Shown: positions 1 through 8,078 of the stretch, piece by piece | Position numbering within the stretch: position 1 is the first letter of the stretch | Layout: each line of letters starts with the position of its first letter | NCBI RefSeq assembly: GCF_011074955.1 | Contig: NZ_WUQJ01000018.1 | Location: 1 to 64,000 of the forward strand | Direction: 5' to 3' | DNA: 64,000 nt | DNA from: Marinobacter caseinilyticus | GTDB taxonomy: Bacteria; Pseudomonadota; Gammaproteobacteria; Pseudomonadales; Oleiphilaceae | Program-made: the position numbers and the translations under genes | The notes under the pieces: generated by a model | Database searches by the model: none | Seen by the model: only the letters and a program-made list of their open reading frames with translations | What the model was told of the DNA's origin: nothing

Positions 1-305
1 TTTGCGTTTTGTCAGATAGTGGAACGATCACTGAGGAATCCTCGTTATTAAACATTCCTGCGATCACTTTGCGTAATGCTCATGAGCGTCCTGAAGGTAT
101 GGATGAGGGGACCTTGATTATGAGCGGCCTGAAGAAAGAGTCAGTTTTGTCGTCTGTTAAGGTGGTTACCAGCCAGTATGACCCTGAGCGGCGTGTTATT
201 TCCGTTGTGCCAGATTATTTAGGGGGAAAGGTGTCGTTACAGGTGGTTCGAATTGTGCTCAGTTACACAGATTACGTAAACCGTACCGTCTGGAGAAAAG
301 AGTGA
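1..305 (+). CDS. wecB: UDP-N-acetylglucosamine 2-epimerase (non-hydrolysing), C-terminal fragment
   Basis: Only about the last 100 residues are present, because the gene enters from the left edge. The visible part contains SDSGTITEE, then NAHERPEGMDEGTLI. These are hallmark active-site and UDP-binding segments of the WecB family, which interconverts UDP-GlcNAc and UDP-ManNAc in the cytoplasm for surface-polysaccharide synthesis. The reading frame is open to base 3, so an apparent TTG at base 9 is not the start. The stop overlaps the GTG of the next gene (GTGA), so the two are probably translationally coupled. The specific product sugar pathway cannot be settled from the fragment. Confidence 0.88.
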   Translation, partial: CVLSDSGTITEESSLLNIPAITLRNAHERPEGMDEGTLIMSGLKKESVLSSVKVVTSQYDPERRVISVVPDYLGGKVSLQVVRIVLSYTDYVNRTVWRKE

Positions 306-1270
306 CGGGCATAAAGGTTCTGGTCACCGGGGCGAGCGGATTTGTCGGGCAGGCAATTCTTTGTCGTCTCTTTACGGATAAGAAATACGGAGTCAAAGGC
401 GCATACCGGTCGATGCCCGGTGGAGAAATACCGTGGGCGGTGTGCCAGGCTCCGGAGTTGGGTAGTTTGGGTAGTTTGGGGAGCTGGGGTGAGGCTTTGG
501 CAGGCAGCGACTTGGTTATCCACGCGGCTGCAAAAGTTCACGTCATGTCCGACAAGGCACTTGATCCGTTGGCCGAGTACCGAGAGGTTAATGTCGAGGG
601 GACGTTGAGCTTGGCAACACAGGCGGCAAATCTCGGGGTAAAGCGATTTATCTTTATTAGCTCAATTAAAGTAAATGGTGAGACAACAAATCCCGGTCAA
701 CCGTTTACAGCGGACGATACGCCCGCGCCCCTGGACCCTTACGGTATTTCGAAACTCGAAGCTGAAGAGAGGCTGATGGCTCTGTCGAAGAGCACGGGCA
801 TGCAAGTTGTCATAATTCGGCCTGTCCTGGTGTATGGGAAACGAGTAAAGGGCAATTTTGCCAGCCTGACTCGCATGGTAGCGAAAGGACTTCCGCTTCC
901 TTTTGGGGCCATTCACAATAAGCGCTCGTTGGTTGCGCTGGATAATCTGGTGGATCTGATTGTTACCTGCATGGATCATCCTTCAGCGGCTAACCGGGTA
1001 TTTTTGGCAGCGGACGGTGAGAGCCTGTCGACGTCGGATTTGTTGCGGCGCGTTGCCGCTGCCATGGGCAAGCCTTCACGACTGTTACCGGTGCCGGCTG
1101 GGCTACTGCAGTTAGGGGCAGCAATACTGGGTAAGAAATCCATGGCGCAGCGGTTATTGGGGTCTTTAGAGGTGGATATTGCCAAAAGCCGAGAGGTGTT
1201 GGGCTGGGTGCCTCCGGTACCAGTGGACGAGGGGCTGAGACGCTGTTTTGAAATCGATCGGGATGATTAA
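302..1270 (+). CDS. NAD-dependent epimerase/dehydratase, probable UDP-4-keto-QuiNAc reductase (WbpV/WreQ-like)
   Basis: This 322-residue short-chain dehydrogenase/reductase has an N-terminal Rossmann motif GASGFVG near residue 11 and the catalytic YGISK (YxxxK) in mid-protein. It probably acts on a UDP-4-keto sugar in the cytoplasm. The neighbours are informative: an initiating sugar-phosphate transferase follows directly and a WbpM-type 4,6-dehydratase comes next. In Pseudomonas (wbpV-wbpL-wbpM) and Rhizobium etli (wreQ, wreU, wreV) this combination makes and transfers N-acetylquinovosamine. The GTG start overlaps the upstream stop, and its own stop overlaps the next gene by 8 bases. A generic UDP-glucose 4-epimerase role is the main alternative. 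The family is certain; the substrate is inference. Confidence 0.8.
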   Translation: MTGIKVLVTGASGFVGQAILCRLFTDKKYGVKGAYRSMPGGEIPWAVCQAPELGSLGSLGSWGEALAGSDLVIHAAAKVHVMSDKALDPLAEYREVNVEGTLSLATQAANLGVKRFIFISSIKVNGETTNPGQPFTADDTPAPLDPYGISKLEAEERLMALSKSTGMQVVIIRPVLVYGKRVKGNFASLTRMVAKGLPLPFGAIHNKRSLVALDNLVDLIVTCMDHPSAANRVFLAADGESLSTSDLLRRVAAAMGKPSRLLPVPAGLLQLGAAILGKKSMAQRLLGSLEVDIAKSREVLGWVPPVPVDEGLRRCFEIDRDD

Positions 1271-1829
1271 TGTGATTCGTTTGTTAGATGTGGTGTTTGC
1301 ATTGATCGGGCTGATCGCCGGGTTTCCGGTACTGGTAGTTCTTTATTTGCTGGGACTATTTGATACCGGCTCCCCACTGTTTATGCAAGAGCGTGTTGGG
1401 CGGGGAAAAAAGCCGTTTACTCTGGTGAAGTTTCGCACTATGAAAGTCAATACAGCTTCAGTAGCCAGTCACTTAGCGAATACAGCATCCATCACCAAAT
1501 TTGGCCACTTCCTGCGCCGCACCAAACTCGACGAACTTCCGCAGTTATGGAATGTATTAAAAGGTGAAATGAGCCTGGTGGGCCCTAGGCCCTGTCTTTT
1601 TAACCAACAAGAGTTAATTTCAGAGCGGGAAAAGCGACAGGTACTAAAGGCCCGACCGGGTATTACCGGGTTGGCGCAGGTAAATAATATTGATATGTCT
1701 ACCCCGGGCTTGCTGGCTGAAACCGATCAGAAAATGTTGAAAAACCTCTCTGTAGGCGCTTATTTCAAGTACATTTTTATGACCGTTGCTGGCAAAGGTT
1801 CGGGAGACAGAGTGCCTGGGCGCGATTAA
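1263..1829 (+). CDS. Initiating sugar-1-phosphate transferase (PglC/WreU-type bacterial sugar transferase)
   Basis: This 188-residue monotopic membrane transferase has one hydrophobic N-terminal segment (residues about 4-28). It then carries the family signatures: [17 protein letters not shown], the [18 protein letters not shown] block, MSLVGPRP and [10 protein letters not shown]. It moves a sugar phosphate from a UDP-sugar to undecaprenyl phosphate at the inner membrane and so starts a glycan chain. The short form, without the four-helix WbaP extension, resembles PglC and WreU. The ATG at 1263 is preferred over an upstream TTG because it overlaps the previous stop. With the flanking reductase and dehydratase, the likely substrate is UDP-QuiNAc, which is inferred and not proven. 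Confidence 0.85.
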   Translation: MINVIRLLDVVFALIGLIAGFPVLVVLYLLGLFDTGSPLFMQERVGRGKKPFTLVKFRTMKVNTASVASHLANTASITKFGHFLRRTKLDELPQLWNVLKGEMSLVGPRPCLFNQQELISEREKRQVLKARPGITGLAQVNNIDMSTPGLLAETDQKMLKNLSVGAYFKYIFMTVAGKGSGDRVPGRD

Positions 1830-2067
1830 GTGGTATTTCGGCAATATAAGCGAGGTTTTTGCCTAGACTTTTCGGGTACGAAATTATTGCCGGTTACCGC
1901 CGAAGCCATTCTCAAAGTGCTGCACTTTACCGCTGAAATCGACTGTCATTGAAACAAACCTTAACGAAACCTAATGTGTTATTTGAGCGTCTCTACATTA
2001 GTCTGAAAATAATTTATACATTACTGAAGTGTGCGTCAGTGTTCGCTCTCTAGCGTGAAAGGATATC

Positions 2068-4017
2068 ATGTTCCAAAAATTTCTCGGGTTTCCAAGAATT
2101 TATAAGCGTCTGATTTCTCTGGCTTCAGACAGTTTTTTCCTGTTTTTTGCATTTTGGGCAGCGTTTGCGCTTCGCCTGGAGCAGCAGTTTTGGGTGCCCA
2201 GTTATCAGCAACTGTTGGTGTCGGCGCTAACGGTTGTTTTTACGCTCGCCATTTTTATGCGACTGGGGTTGTATAGGGCGGTTATTCGATTTTTAAGCGA
2301 TAAAGCCTTCCTCACAATCATTTATGGCGTTGCCGCTTCCAGTGCCATATTCATCGTGCTCGGTTATCTTTTGCAGGTGCCGGTACCCCGGTCAGTACCT
2401 ATCATCTACGCGGCATTGGCGTTTATCTTCGTGGGTGGTACCCGGTTGAGTGTTCGCATGCTGGTGAATCATCCTCGCCATCGTGCGAAAGAGGCTGTGG
2501 CCATCATCGGTGCGGGTCCAACGGGTCGGCAACTCGCGACCGCCCTGAACCAGGGCACGGAATACGATCCGGTGATGTTCGTCACTTTTGACAGGAGCAA
2601 TCACAAGTCTCTGATTAATGGTGTGTCGGTCTTCAGCATTGAGCACATAGAAAAGAATGCGCTGAAGTTTCGTGTGCGTCGGCTGTTGCTGGCCCTGGAA
2701 CCAGATTCTAGAGTCGATCGCCGTGATCTGTTAAAGCGGCTCGAGCCGCTGTCCATTCCGGTGCAAACTGTGCCATCGATTTCTGAGCTGGTCGCGGGTC
2801 AGGCGCGCATTAATGATATTCGTGACCTGGAACTGGAGGACTTGTTGGGCCGGGATCCGGTGCGACCAGATAACGCCATGGTGGCGGCCAGTCTTCACGG
2901 CAAGGTGGTGATGGTCTCCGGCGCGGGTGGCTCTATTGGTTCCGAGCTATGTCGGCAGATAATTCGGCATCATCCCAAGGCCCTGGTGCTGTTCGAGCAG
3001 TCGGAGTTCTCACTCTACGCCATCGAGCGTGAGCTGATTTCGATCAATCGGGCCGAGGGGTTGGCTGTTGAACTGCACCCCTTGTTGGGCAGTGTTACCC
3101 ATCGCCGCCGTTGTGAGACGGTTATCCGTTCGTTTGGCGTTCAAATGGTATATCACGCGGCGGCCTACAAGCATGTGCCGCTGGTAGAGCAGAACATTAT
3201 CGAGGGCGTGCAAAATAACGTGTTTGGTACCTGGCACATGGCGGAGGCGGCCATTGCGGCGGGCGTGGAGCGGTTTGTGCTGATATCCACCGATAAAGCG
3301 GTACGTCCTACCAATGTGATGGGCGCCAGTAAACGCTTGGCCGAACTGGTGCTGCAAGGGCTCGCCCAGCGCCAGGATGGGACACGGTTCTCCATGGTGC
3401 GGTTTGGTAATGTGCTGGGCTCGTCCGGCTCCGTGGTGCCGCTGTTCCGCGATCAGATTCGGGATGGCGGACCTATTACGGTGACGCACCCGGACATCAT
3501 CCGCTACTTCATGACCATACCGGAGGCCAGCCAGCTGGTTCTGCAGGCTGGCAGCATGGGTGAGGGTGGTGATGTGTTTGTACTGAACATGGGGGAGCCA
3601 GTTAAAATTGCGGAGCTGGCTCGCAAGATGATTCACCTAATGGGCCTGACAGAAAAAAACGATGAACGGCCCGGTGGTGATATTGAACTGATTTTCTCAG
3701 GGCTACGTCCGGGTGAAAAGTTGTATGAAGAGCTTTTGATTGGAGACAATCCACAGGGTACCGCACACCCACGAATCATGATGGCACGAGAGGTGTCCAT
3801 GGTTTGGCCGGAAATCGAGTTGCTGTTGGAAAAACTGATGCTCGCCAGCCATAACTTTGATTGCCTTGAAGTCGTTGATCTGTTGCGCAATGCGCCTACA
3901 GGTTACACGCCCAGCAGTGACATGGCCGATTTGGTGTGGAATCGCAGCGCAGAGGAAAGCTGGCAACTGGTGAAGGATGGCACTGAGAAGGCGAAAATCC
4001 GTCGCTTGAATTCTTAG
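2068..4017 (+). CDS. wbpM: UDP-GlcNAc 4,6-dehydratase, WbpM/FlaA1/CapD-type polysaccharide biosynthesis protein
   Basis: This 649-residue protein has about four N-terminal membrane helices, a first nucleotide-binding fold (GAGPTGRQLA, near residue 148) and a catalytic Rossmann domain (SGAGGSIGSELCRQI). It removes water from UDP-GlcNAc to form UDP-4-keto-6-deoxy sugars at the inner membrane. The active site shows STDKAVRP with Ser407, then MGASK with Met418 and Lys422. This is the S-M-K arrangement of large WbpM-type enzymes, in which Met replaces the usual Tyr. Full length matches WbpM. The 238-base upstream gap suggests its own promoter. It would supply the 4-keto intermediate for the reductase at 302-1270. 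Confidence 0.92.
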   Translation: MFQKFLGFPRIYKRLISLASDSFFLFFAFWAAFALRLEQQFWVPSYQQLLVSALTVVFTLAIFMRLGLYRAVIRFLSDKAFLTIIYGVAASSAIFIVLGYLLQVPVPRSVPIIYAALAFIFVGGTRLSVRMLVNHPRHRAKEAVAIIGAGPTGRQLATALNQGTEYDPVMFVTFDRSNHKSLINGVSVFSIEHIEKNALKFRVRRLLLALEPDSRVDRRDLLKRLEPLSIPVQTVPSISELVAGQARINDIRDLELEDLLGRDPVRPDNAMVAASLHGKVVMVSGAGGSIGSELCRQIIRHHPKALVLFEQSEFSLYAIERELISINRAEGLAVELHPLLGSVTHRRRCETVIRSFGVQMVYHAAAYKHVPLVEQNIIEGVQNNVFGTWHMAEAAIAAGVERFVLISTDKAVRPTNVMGASKRLAELVLQGLAQRQDGTRFSMVRFGNVLGSSGSVVPLFRDQIRDGGPITVTHPDIIRYFMTIPEASQLVLQAGSMGEGGDVFVLNMGEPVKIAELARKMIHLMGLTEKNDERPGGDIELIFSGLRPGEKLYEELLIGDNPQGTAHPRIMMAREVSMVWPEIELLLEKLMLASHNFDCLEVVDLLRNAPTGYTPSSDMADLVWNRSAEESWQLVKDGTEKAKIRRLNS

Positions 4018-4233
4018 AACTGATGAGTCTTTTCAGGCATTCATTGTCAGTGGAACACCTCGCTTCGCGTATTCAATTAGTTATCATGGTGTTTAGTTCT
4101 TTACATTAATCCTTCCTATTTTCGTCCTGGAAACTGCGTGTTCAGTGTGGCCAGATGGGAATATATGTTTCCTAATGTGATATAAGTGCATGATAAATTA
4201 TTATTTTTTAATAGCATTGTCAGGGAATAAAAT

Positions 4234-5496
4234 ATGAAAAAAATCGCCATTATCGGCCTTGGTTATGTCGGCTTGCCTTTAGCGGCGGCTTTTGGTGAGA
4301 AACGCGAAGTTATCGGCTTCGATATCAGTACAAAGCGTATCAACGAACTGAAGCAAGGCCGGGATCTAACGCGGGAAGTCTCGGGTGAAGAGTTGGCAAT
4401 GTCCAAGGGGCTTTCGTTTGCCGATTCGCTTGAGGGTATTCGCGACTGCCAGATTTTTATCGTCACCGTTCCCACGCCGATTGATGAGTTTAAAACTCCG
4501 GATCTGACGCCGTTGGTCAAAGCCAGTGAAAGTATCGGGACGGTTTTGAAGGCCGGTGATATCGTGATTTATGAGTCCACTGTTTACCCGGGCGCGACGG
4601 AAGAGGTGTGTGTGCCGATTCTGGAGAAAGTATCGGGTTTGACGTTCAATCGGGATTTTTATGCCGGGTATAGTCCCGAGCGTATTAACCCGGGCGATAA
4701 AGAACACCGGGTTATCAATATCAAGAAGGTGACTTCCGGCTCCACACCGGCCATCGCTGACGAAGTGGACGCACTGTATGCGGATATCATCATAGCGGGG
4801 ACACACAAGGCGAGTTCCATTAAAGTCGCTGAGGCTGCCAAAGTCATTGAGAATACTCAGCGGGACGTCAATATTGCGTTGATGAATGAGCTGTCGATGA
4901 TCTTTACGCGTTTAGGCATTGATACCCACGAAGTACTGGCCGCGGCCGGTACAAAATGGAACTTCCTGCCTTTCAAGCCGGGGTTGGTAGGCGGCCACTG
5001 TATTGGCGTCGACCCTTATTACCTGACCCATAAAGCACAGGCCGTGGGCTACCATCCGGAGATGATACTGGCGGGCCGACGGGTGAATGACAATATGGGG
5101 GCCTATTCCGCCTCTGAGTTGATTAAGGCAATGATTAAGTCGGGACAGACCATTGCAGGTGCCCGGGTTCTGGTCATGGGCCTGACGTTCAAAGAAAATT
5201 GTCCTGATTTGCGCAACACGCGGGTTGTCGACGTGATTCGGGAGTTGGCAGAATTCGGGTGTCGTGTGGACGTTGCCGATTGTTGGGCCAGTAATGAAGA
5301 AGCGATGCACGAATATGGTTTGACGCTTTTGGATGATCCCGCAAAAGGTGAGTTTGATGCGTTGGTTCTGGCTGTGCCGCACCGGGAATACGTTGAGATG
5401 ATGCCTGAGGACTTCCGTAGCTTACTTAAACAAAAAGGAGTGTTTTTCGATTTAAAAGGTGTCTTGCCAAAAGGTTCTTCGGATTTGAGGCTTTAA
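4234..5496 (+). CDS. tviB: UDP-N-acetylhexosamine 6-dehydrogenase (TviB/WbpO type)
   Basis: This 420-residue member of the UDP-glucose/GDP-mannose dehydrogenase family oxidises a UDP-N-acetylhexosamine to its uronic acid with two NAD. It starts with the NAD fold [11 protein letters not shown], carries [10 protein letters not shown] in the central region, and has the catalytic cysteine Cys256 in [14 protein letters not shown]-terminal UDP-binding domain follows ([16 protein letters not shown]). The overall pattern is that of Vi-antigen TviB/WbpO rather than plain Ugd. It is followed closely by an intrinsic terminator. A GlcNAc or GalNAc substrate cannot be told apart here. Confidence 0.9.
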   Translation: MKKIAIIGLGYVGLPLAAAFGEKREVIGFDISTKRINELKQGRDLTREVSGEELAMSKGLSFADSLEGIRDCQIFIVTVPTPIDEFKTPDLTPLVKASESIGTVLKAGDIVIYESTVYPGATEEVCVPILEKVSGLTFNRDFYAGYSPERINPGDKEHRVINIKKVTSGSTPAIADEVDALYADIIIAGTHKASSIKVAEAAKVIENTQRDVNIALMNELSMIFTRLGIDTHEVLAAAGTKWNFLPFKPGLVGGHCIGVDPYYLTHKAQAVGYHPEMILAGRRVNDNMGAYSASELIKAMIKSGQTIAGARVLVMGLTFKENCPDLRNTRVVDVIRELAEFGCRVDVADCWASNEEAMHEYGLTLLDDPAKGEFDALVLAVPHREYVEMMPEDFRSLLKQKGVFFDLKGVLPKGSSDLRL

Positions 5497-5526
5497 ATAA
5501 AGTTAATGTCTGATGGGTTGTAAAAG

Positions 5527-5550
5527 CGGAGCAAAAGGCTCCGTTTTTTA
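5527..5550 (+). terminator. Rho-independent terminator after the UDP-HexNAc dehydrogenase
   Basis: A perfect 6-bp stem (CGGAGC at 5527-5532 with GCTCCG at 5538-5543) with loop AAAAG is followed at once by six T. It lies 31 bases after the stop of the dehydrogenase and closes the left polysaccharide unit before mvaT. Confidence 0.88.
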
Positions 5551-5728
5551 TTATGTACGACTTTACCCTATATATACTTTCACATTAATTGATATAAAAT
5601 TCAGGTTGGTATATTATTCAATCCGGCCAATTGTAGGGCTGAGCTTGACTTTCCAAAAGCCAAGCTAAATATTTTCTGATTGCTACTTTCATTGTTTTAA
5701 AAACTCGAATTGATTAAGGGCAAGGTAC

Positions 5729-6094
5729 ATGGCAAAGATCAACGATTACTATCAGAAAAAACAGCTTATGGAAAAGCTCACCGAAGAATTGCGTCAACTT
5801 GAGCAGGATAATGCACTGAAGCACGAACTGGCTTTTGAAGAGAAAGTGCGCAGTTTGATGAAGGAATACGACAAGTCGCCGAAGGATGTGCTGCAAATTC
5901 TTGGCGCAATCGATCCTTCCGTTGCCGGAGCAAAGGTAGAGGGCGCGGGTAGCCGTCCCAAGCGCCCGATGAAGACGTATAAGAACCCGAACACGGGTGA
6001 AGTCGTCAAAACCCGTGGTGGAAACCACAAGACGCTGAATGAGTGGCGCAAGCAGTACGGCAAAGAGACGGTGCAGAGCTGGCAGCAAGACTGA
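5729..6094 (+). CDS. mvaT: MvaT-family H-NS-like nucleoid protein and xenogeneic silencer
   Basis: This 121-residue protein has an N-terminal coiled-coil oligomerisation region (residues about 1-60, e.g. LTEELRQLEQDNALKHELAFEEKVRSL, shown here in part only as a landmark at 5780-5860) and a C-terminal DNA-binding part. The latter contains the MvaT signature TYKNPNTGEVV, then TRGGNHKTLNEW. MvaT proteins are the Pseudomonadales functional counterpart of H-NS. They coat AT-rich DNA and silence acquired genes, including surface-polysaccharide genes. Length and motifs are complete. It is monocistronic, between a terminator and a long palindrome. Its place inside the polysaccharide locus is compatible with local regulation, which is inference. 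Confidence 0.92.
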   Translation: MAKINDYYQKKQLMEKLTEELRQLEQDNALKHELAFEEKVRSLMKEYDKSPKDVLQILGAIDPSVAGAKVEGAGSRPKRPMKTYKNPNTGEVVKTRGGNHKTLNEWRKQYGKETVQSWQQD

Positions 6095-6579
6095 TCAGTT
6101 CAGCTGGTCAGATGAGTAGTGCCGTGGCCGGTTGAGAAACACCGCCCCGGCCCATCAGAGAATACGCAGTGTAGGAGCGGTTCCGGCCGCGATTTTTCGG
6201 AAACCATCAGGGTCCGGGGTCGCGGCTGGAACCGCTCCTATTTTTGTTTGGGGCGCCTGGTTTTGAACTGGCCAGAATTCCCGAACAGTGGGTGCCCGAA
6301 TAGCGAATAGCTCGAATAGACCGTTGCCAGAACAGTCAGGTGGGCTTGGAACTCGTTGCCCTGACTGATGCCGGGTTTTGTGGGCGTGGCTTTAACCGAG
6401 AAACAGATTACCGCCGGGGCCTGGAGTCGCGGCGTAAGCCACGCCTGCAACTGCGCCTGACCCTGGAGGGGGTTGGGCGTCTGTTTATACGGCAATAGCG
6501 TGGAATCAACGTCTGACGAAAGAATTCTCAGTCGGTTTCAGTTACCATTTCGCAAAAGATCTATCAGGGATAATGTCCT
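6095..6579. other. 485-base non-coding gap between mvaT and manC
   Basis: No convincing gene is present. The stretch holds the long REP-like palindrome at 6172-6240 and a second perfect 10-bp inverted pair, GGCGTGGCTT at 6383-6392 and AAGCCACGCC at 6436-6445, separated by 43 bases. A short open frame at 6119-6310 runs through the palindrome and resembles nothing I know. The manC promoter should lie in the last 100 bases, but I see no strong box. Confidence 0.6.
6172..6240. repeat. Long REP-like palindrome downstream of mvaT
   Basis: A 21-base arm at 6172-6192, beginning TAGGAGCGGTTCC, pairs with 6220-6240 with a single mismatch, leaving a 27-base centre. The TGTAGGAGCGG-type edge resembles Pseudomonas REP elements. 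TTTTTG directly follows the right arm, so it could also end mvaT transcription. Its copy number elsewhere in the genome is unknown from this window. Confidence 0.7.
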
Positions 6580-7986
6580 ATGCTCGCAGTGATTCTTTCC
6601 GGTGGTTCTGGCACTCGCCTTTGGCCGTTGTCCCGTGAAGCGTATCCAAAGCAGTTTTTACCGGTGGTGTCGGAGGAGACTTTGTTGGCCGAGACCATTA
6701 ACCGGGGGCTTGCCTTGGCGGACAATGCTCGGGTGATGGCGATCACCAATGAGGACCACCGGTTTGTGGTGGCGGCACATTTGCACACGCAGGCCGCGGA
6801 GCGTACGGCGGGCATCATTCTTGAGCCGGTGGGGCGCAACACTGCGCCGGCGATTGCGTTGGCGGCGTTAGCGGCGGCGGAGGAAACACCGTCAGAGCTG
6901 CTATTGGTTATGCCTTCTGATCATGTATTGAAGGATCTGGCGGCGTTCCGAAAGGCGGTCGCGCTGGGCGCACAGGTGGCCGAGGCGGGCAAGCTGGTGA
7001 CCTTCGGGATTATCCCGGACTCACCGCATACCGGTTACGGGTACATCCGTGCCGGCCAGGACCACGAGGGGTACTCCGATGTCGCCGCGTTTGTGGAAAA
7101 GCCGGATCAGGCGACCGCGGAATCCTATCTGAATGAGGGCGGGTATTTCTGGAACAGTGGCATGTTTTTGTTCCGGGCCGACCGGTACCTTGAAGAGCTG
7201 CAAAAACACCAGCCCGAAATGCTGAAGGCGTGCCAGCAGGCGTACAGCGAAAAGCAGGCTGACCTGGATTTCGTTCGGGTCGGGCGCGAAGCGTTCCAGG
7301 CGTGCCCGGATGACTCCATCGACTATGCGGTGATGGAGAAGACTCAGGATGCGGTGGTTGTGCCGCTGGATGCAGGCTGGAGCGACGTGGGCTCGTGGTC
7401 GGCGTTGTGGGAAATACAGCCCCACGATGAGCACGACAATGTGTGTCGTGGTGATGTGATTACTGAAGACGTTACCGGCTCCTATATTCACTCTGAGGGC
7501 CGTTTAATCGCGGCCTTGGGTGTCAGCGATCACGTGATCGTCGAAACCGACGATGTCGTGTTGGTGGCCGATCGCGCCCGGGTTCAGGATGTGAAAAAAC
7601 TGGTGGCCCAGGTGAAGGCGCAAAATCGTCAGGAGCATCGTTTTCACAAGAAGGTCCATCGTCCCTGGGGCACTTACGAAGGCATTGCCATGGGGGCCCG
7701 CTTTCAGGTCAAGCGCATTACCGTCAACCCCGGTGCCACCCTGTCACTGCAGAAACACCACCACCGTGCCGAGCACTGGGTTGTGGTCAAGGGTACCGCC
7801 ACCGTGATTCGCGGTGAGGAGCAGATACTGCTGACGGAAGATCAGTCCACGTACATTCCACTTGGCATCAAACACCGACTGGCCAACCCCGGGGTGATAC
7901 CGCTGGAGCTGATTGAAGTTCAGACTGGCAGTTACCTGGGCGAAGATGACATTGTCCGGTTTGAGGACACTTATAACCGGGTCTGA
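6580..7986 (+). CDS. manC: Mannose-1-phosphate guanylyltransferase / mannose-6-phosphate isomerase
   Basis: This 468-residue bifunctional type II enzyme makes GDP-mannose for exopolysaccharide or O-antigen. The N-terminal nucleotidyltransferase shows the pyrophosphorylase signature SGGSGTRLWPLSREAYPKQF and the VEKPD sugar-binding motif. The C-terminal cupin isomerase domain shows RPWGTYE, then KRITVNPGATLSLQ followed by the metal-binding HHHRAEHW. The length is typical of ManC/AlgA/WbpW. It sits alone, with mvaT upstream and the ClpB-like gene 92 bases downstream. Its stop codon falls inside a perfect 17-base tandem duplication, so one more copy of the unit follows the gene. Confidence 0.94.
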   Translation: MLAVILSGGSGTRLWPLSREAYPKQFLPVVSEETLLAETINRGLALADNARVMAITNEDHRFVVAAHLHTQAAERTAGIILEPVGRNTAPAIALAALAAAEETPSELLLVMPSDHVLKDLAAFRKAVALGAQVAEAGKLVTFGIIPDSPHTGYGYIRAGQDHEGYSDVAAFVEKPDQATAESYLNEGGYFWNSGMFLFRADRYLEELQKHQPEMLKACQQAYSEKQADLDFVRVGREAFQACPDDSIDYAVMEKTQDAVVVPLDAGWSDVGSWSALWEIQPHDEHDNVCRGDVITEDVTGSYIHSEGRLIAALGVSDHVIVETDDVVLVADRARVQDVKKLVAQVKAQNRQEHRFHKKVHRPWGTYEGIAMGARFQVKRITVNPGATLSLQKHHHRAEHWVVVKGTATVIRGEEQILLTEDQSTYIPLGIKHRLANPGVIPLELIEVQTGSYLGEDDIVRFEDTYNRV

Positions 7987-8006
7987 CCGATAACCGGGTC
8001 TGACCG
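7973..8006. repeat. Perfect 17-base tandem duplication across the manC stop
   Basis: The unit ATAACCGGGTCTGACCG occurs at 7973-7989 and again at 7990-8006. The first copy encodes the manC C-terminus and its TGA; the second is non-coding. Confidence 0.9.
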
Positions 8007-8078
8007 GAGGATTCGAGAAAATCCAAATGGGCCACCAGGACGGTGGTCCAAATGCTAAAACACCGACAGGGAGATGTC

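Noticed and set aside
6119..6310. Small plus-strand open frame downstream of mvaT
   Set aside because: It runs through the long palindrome, has no family resemblance and no good ribosome binding site.
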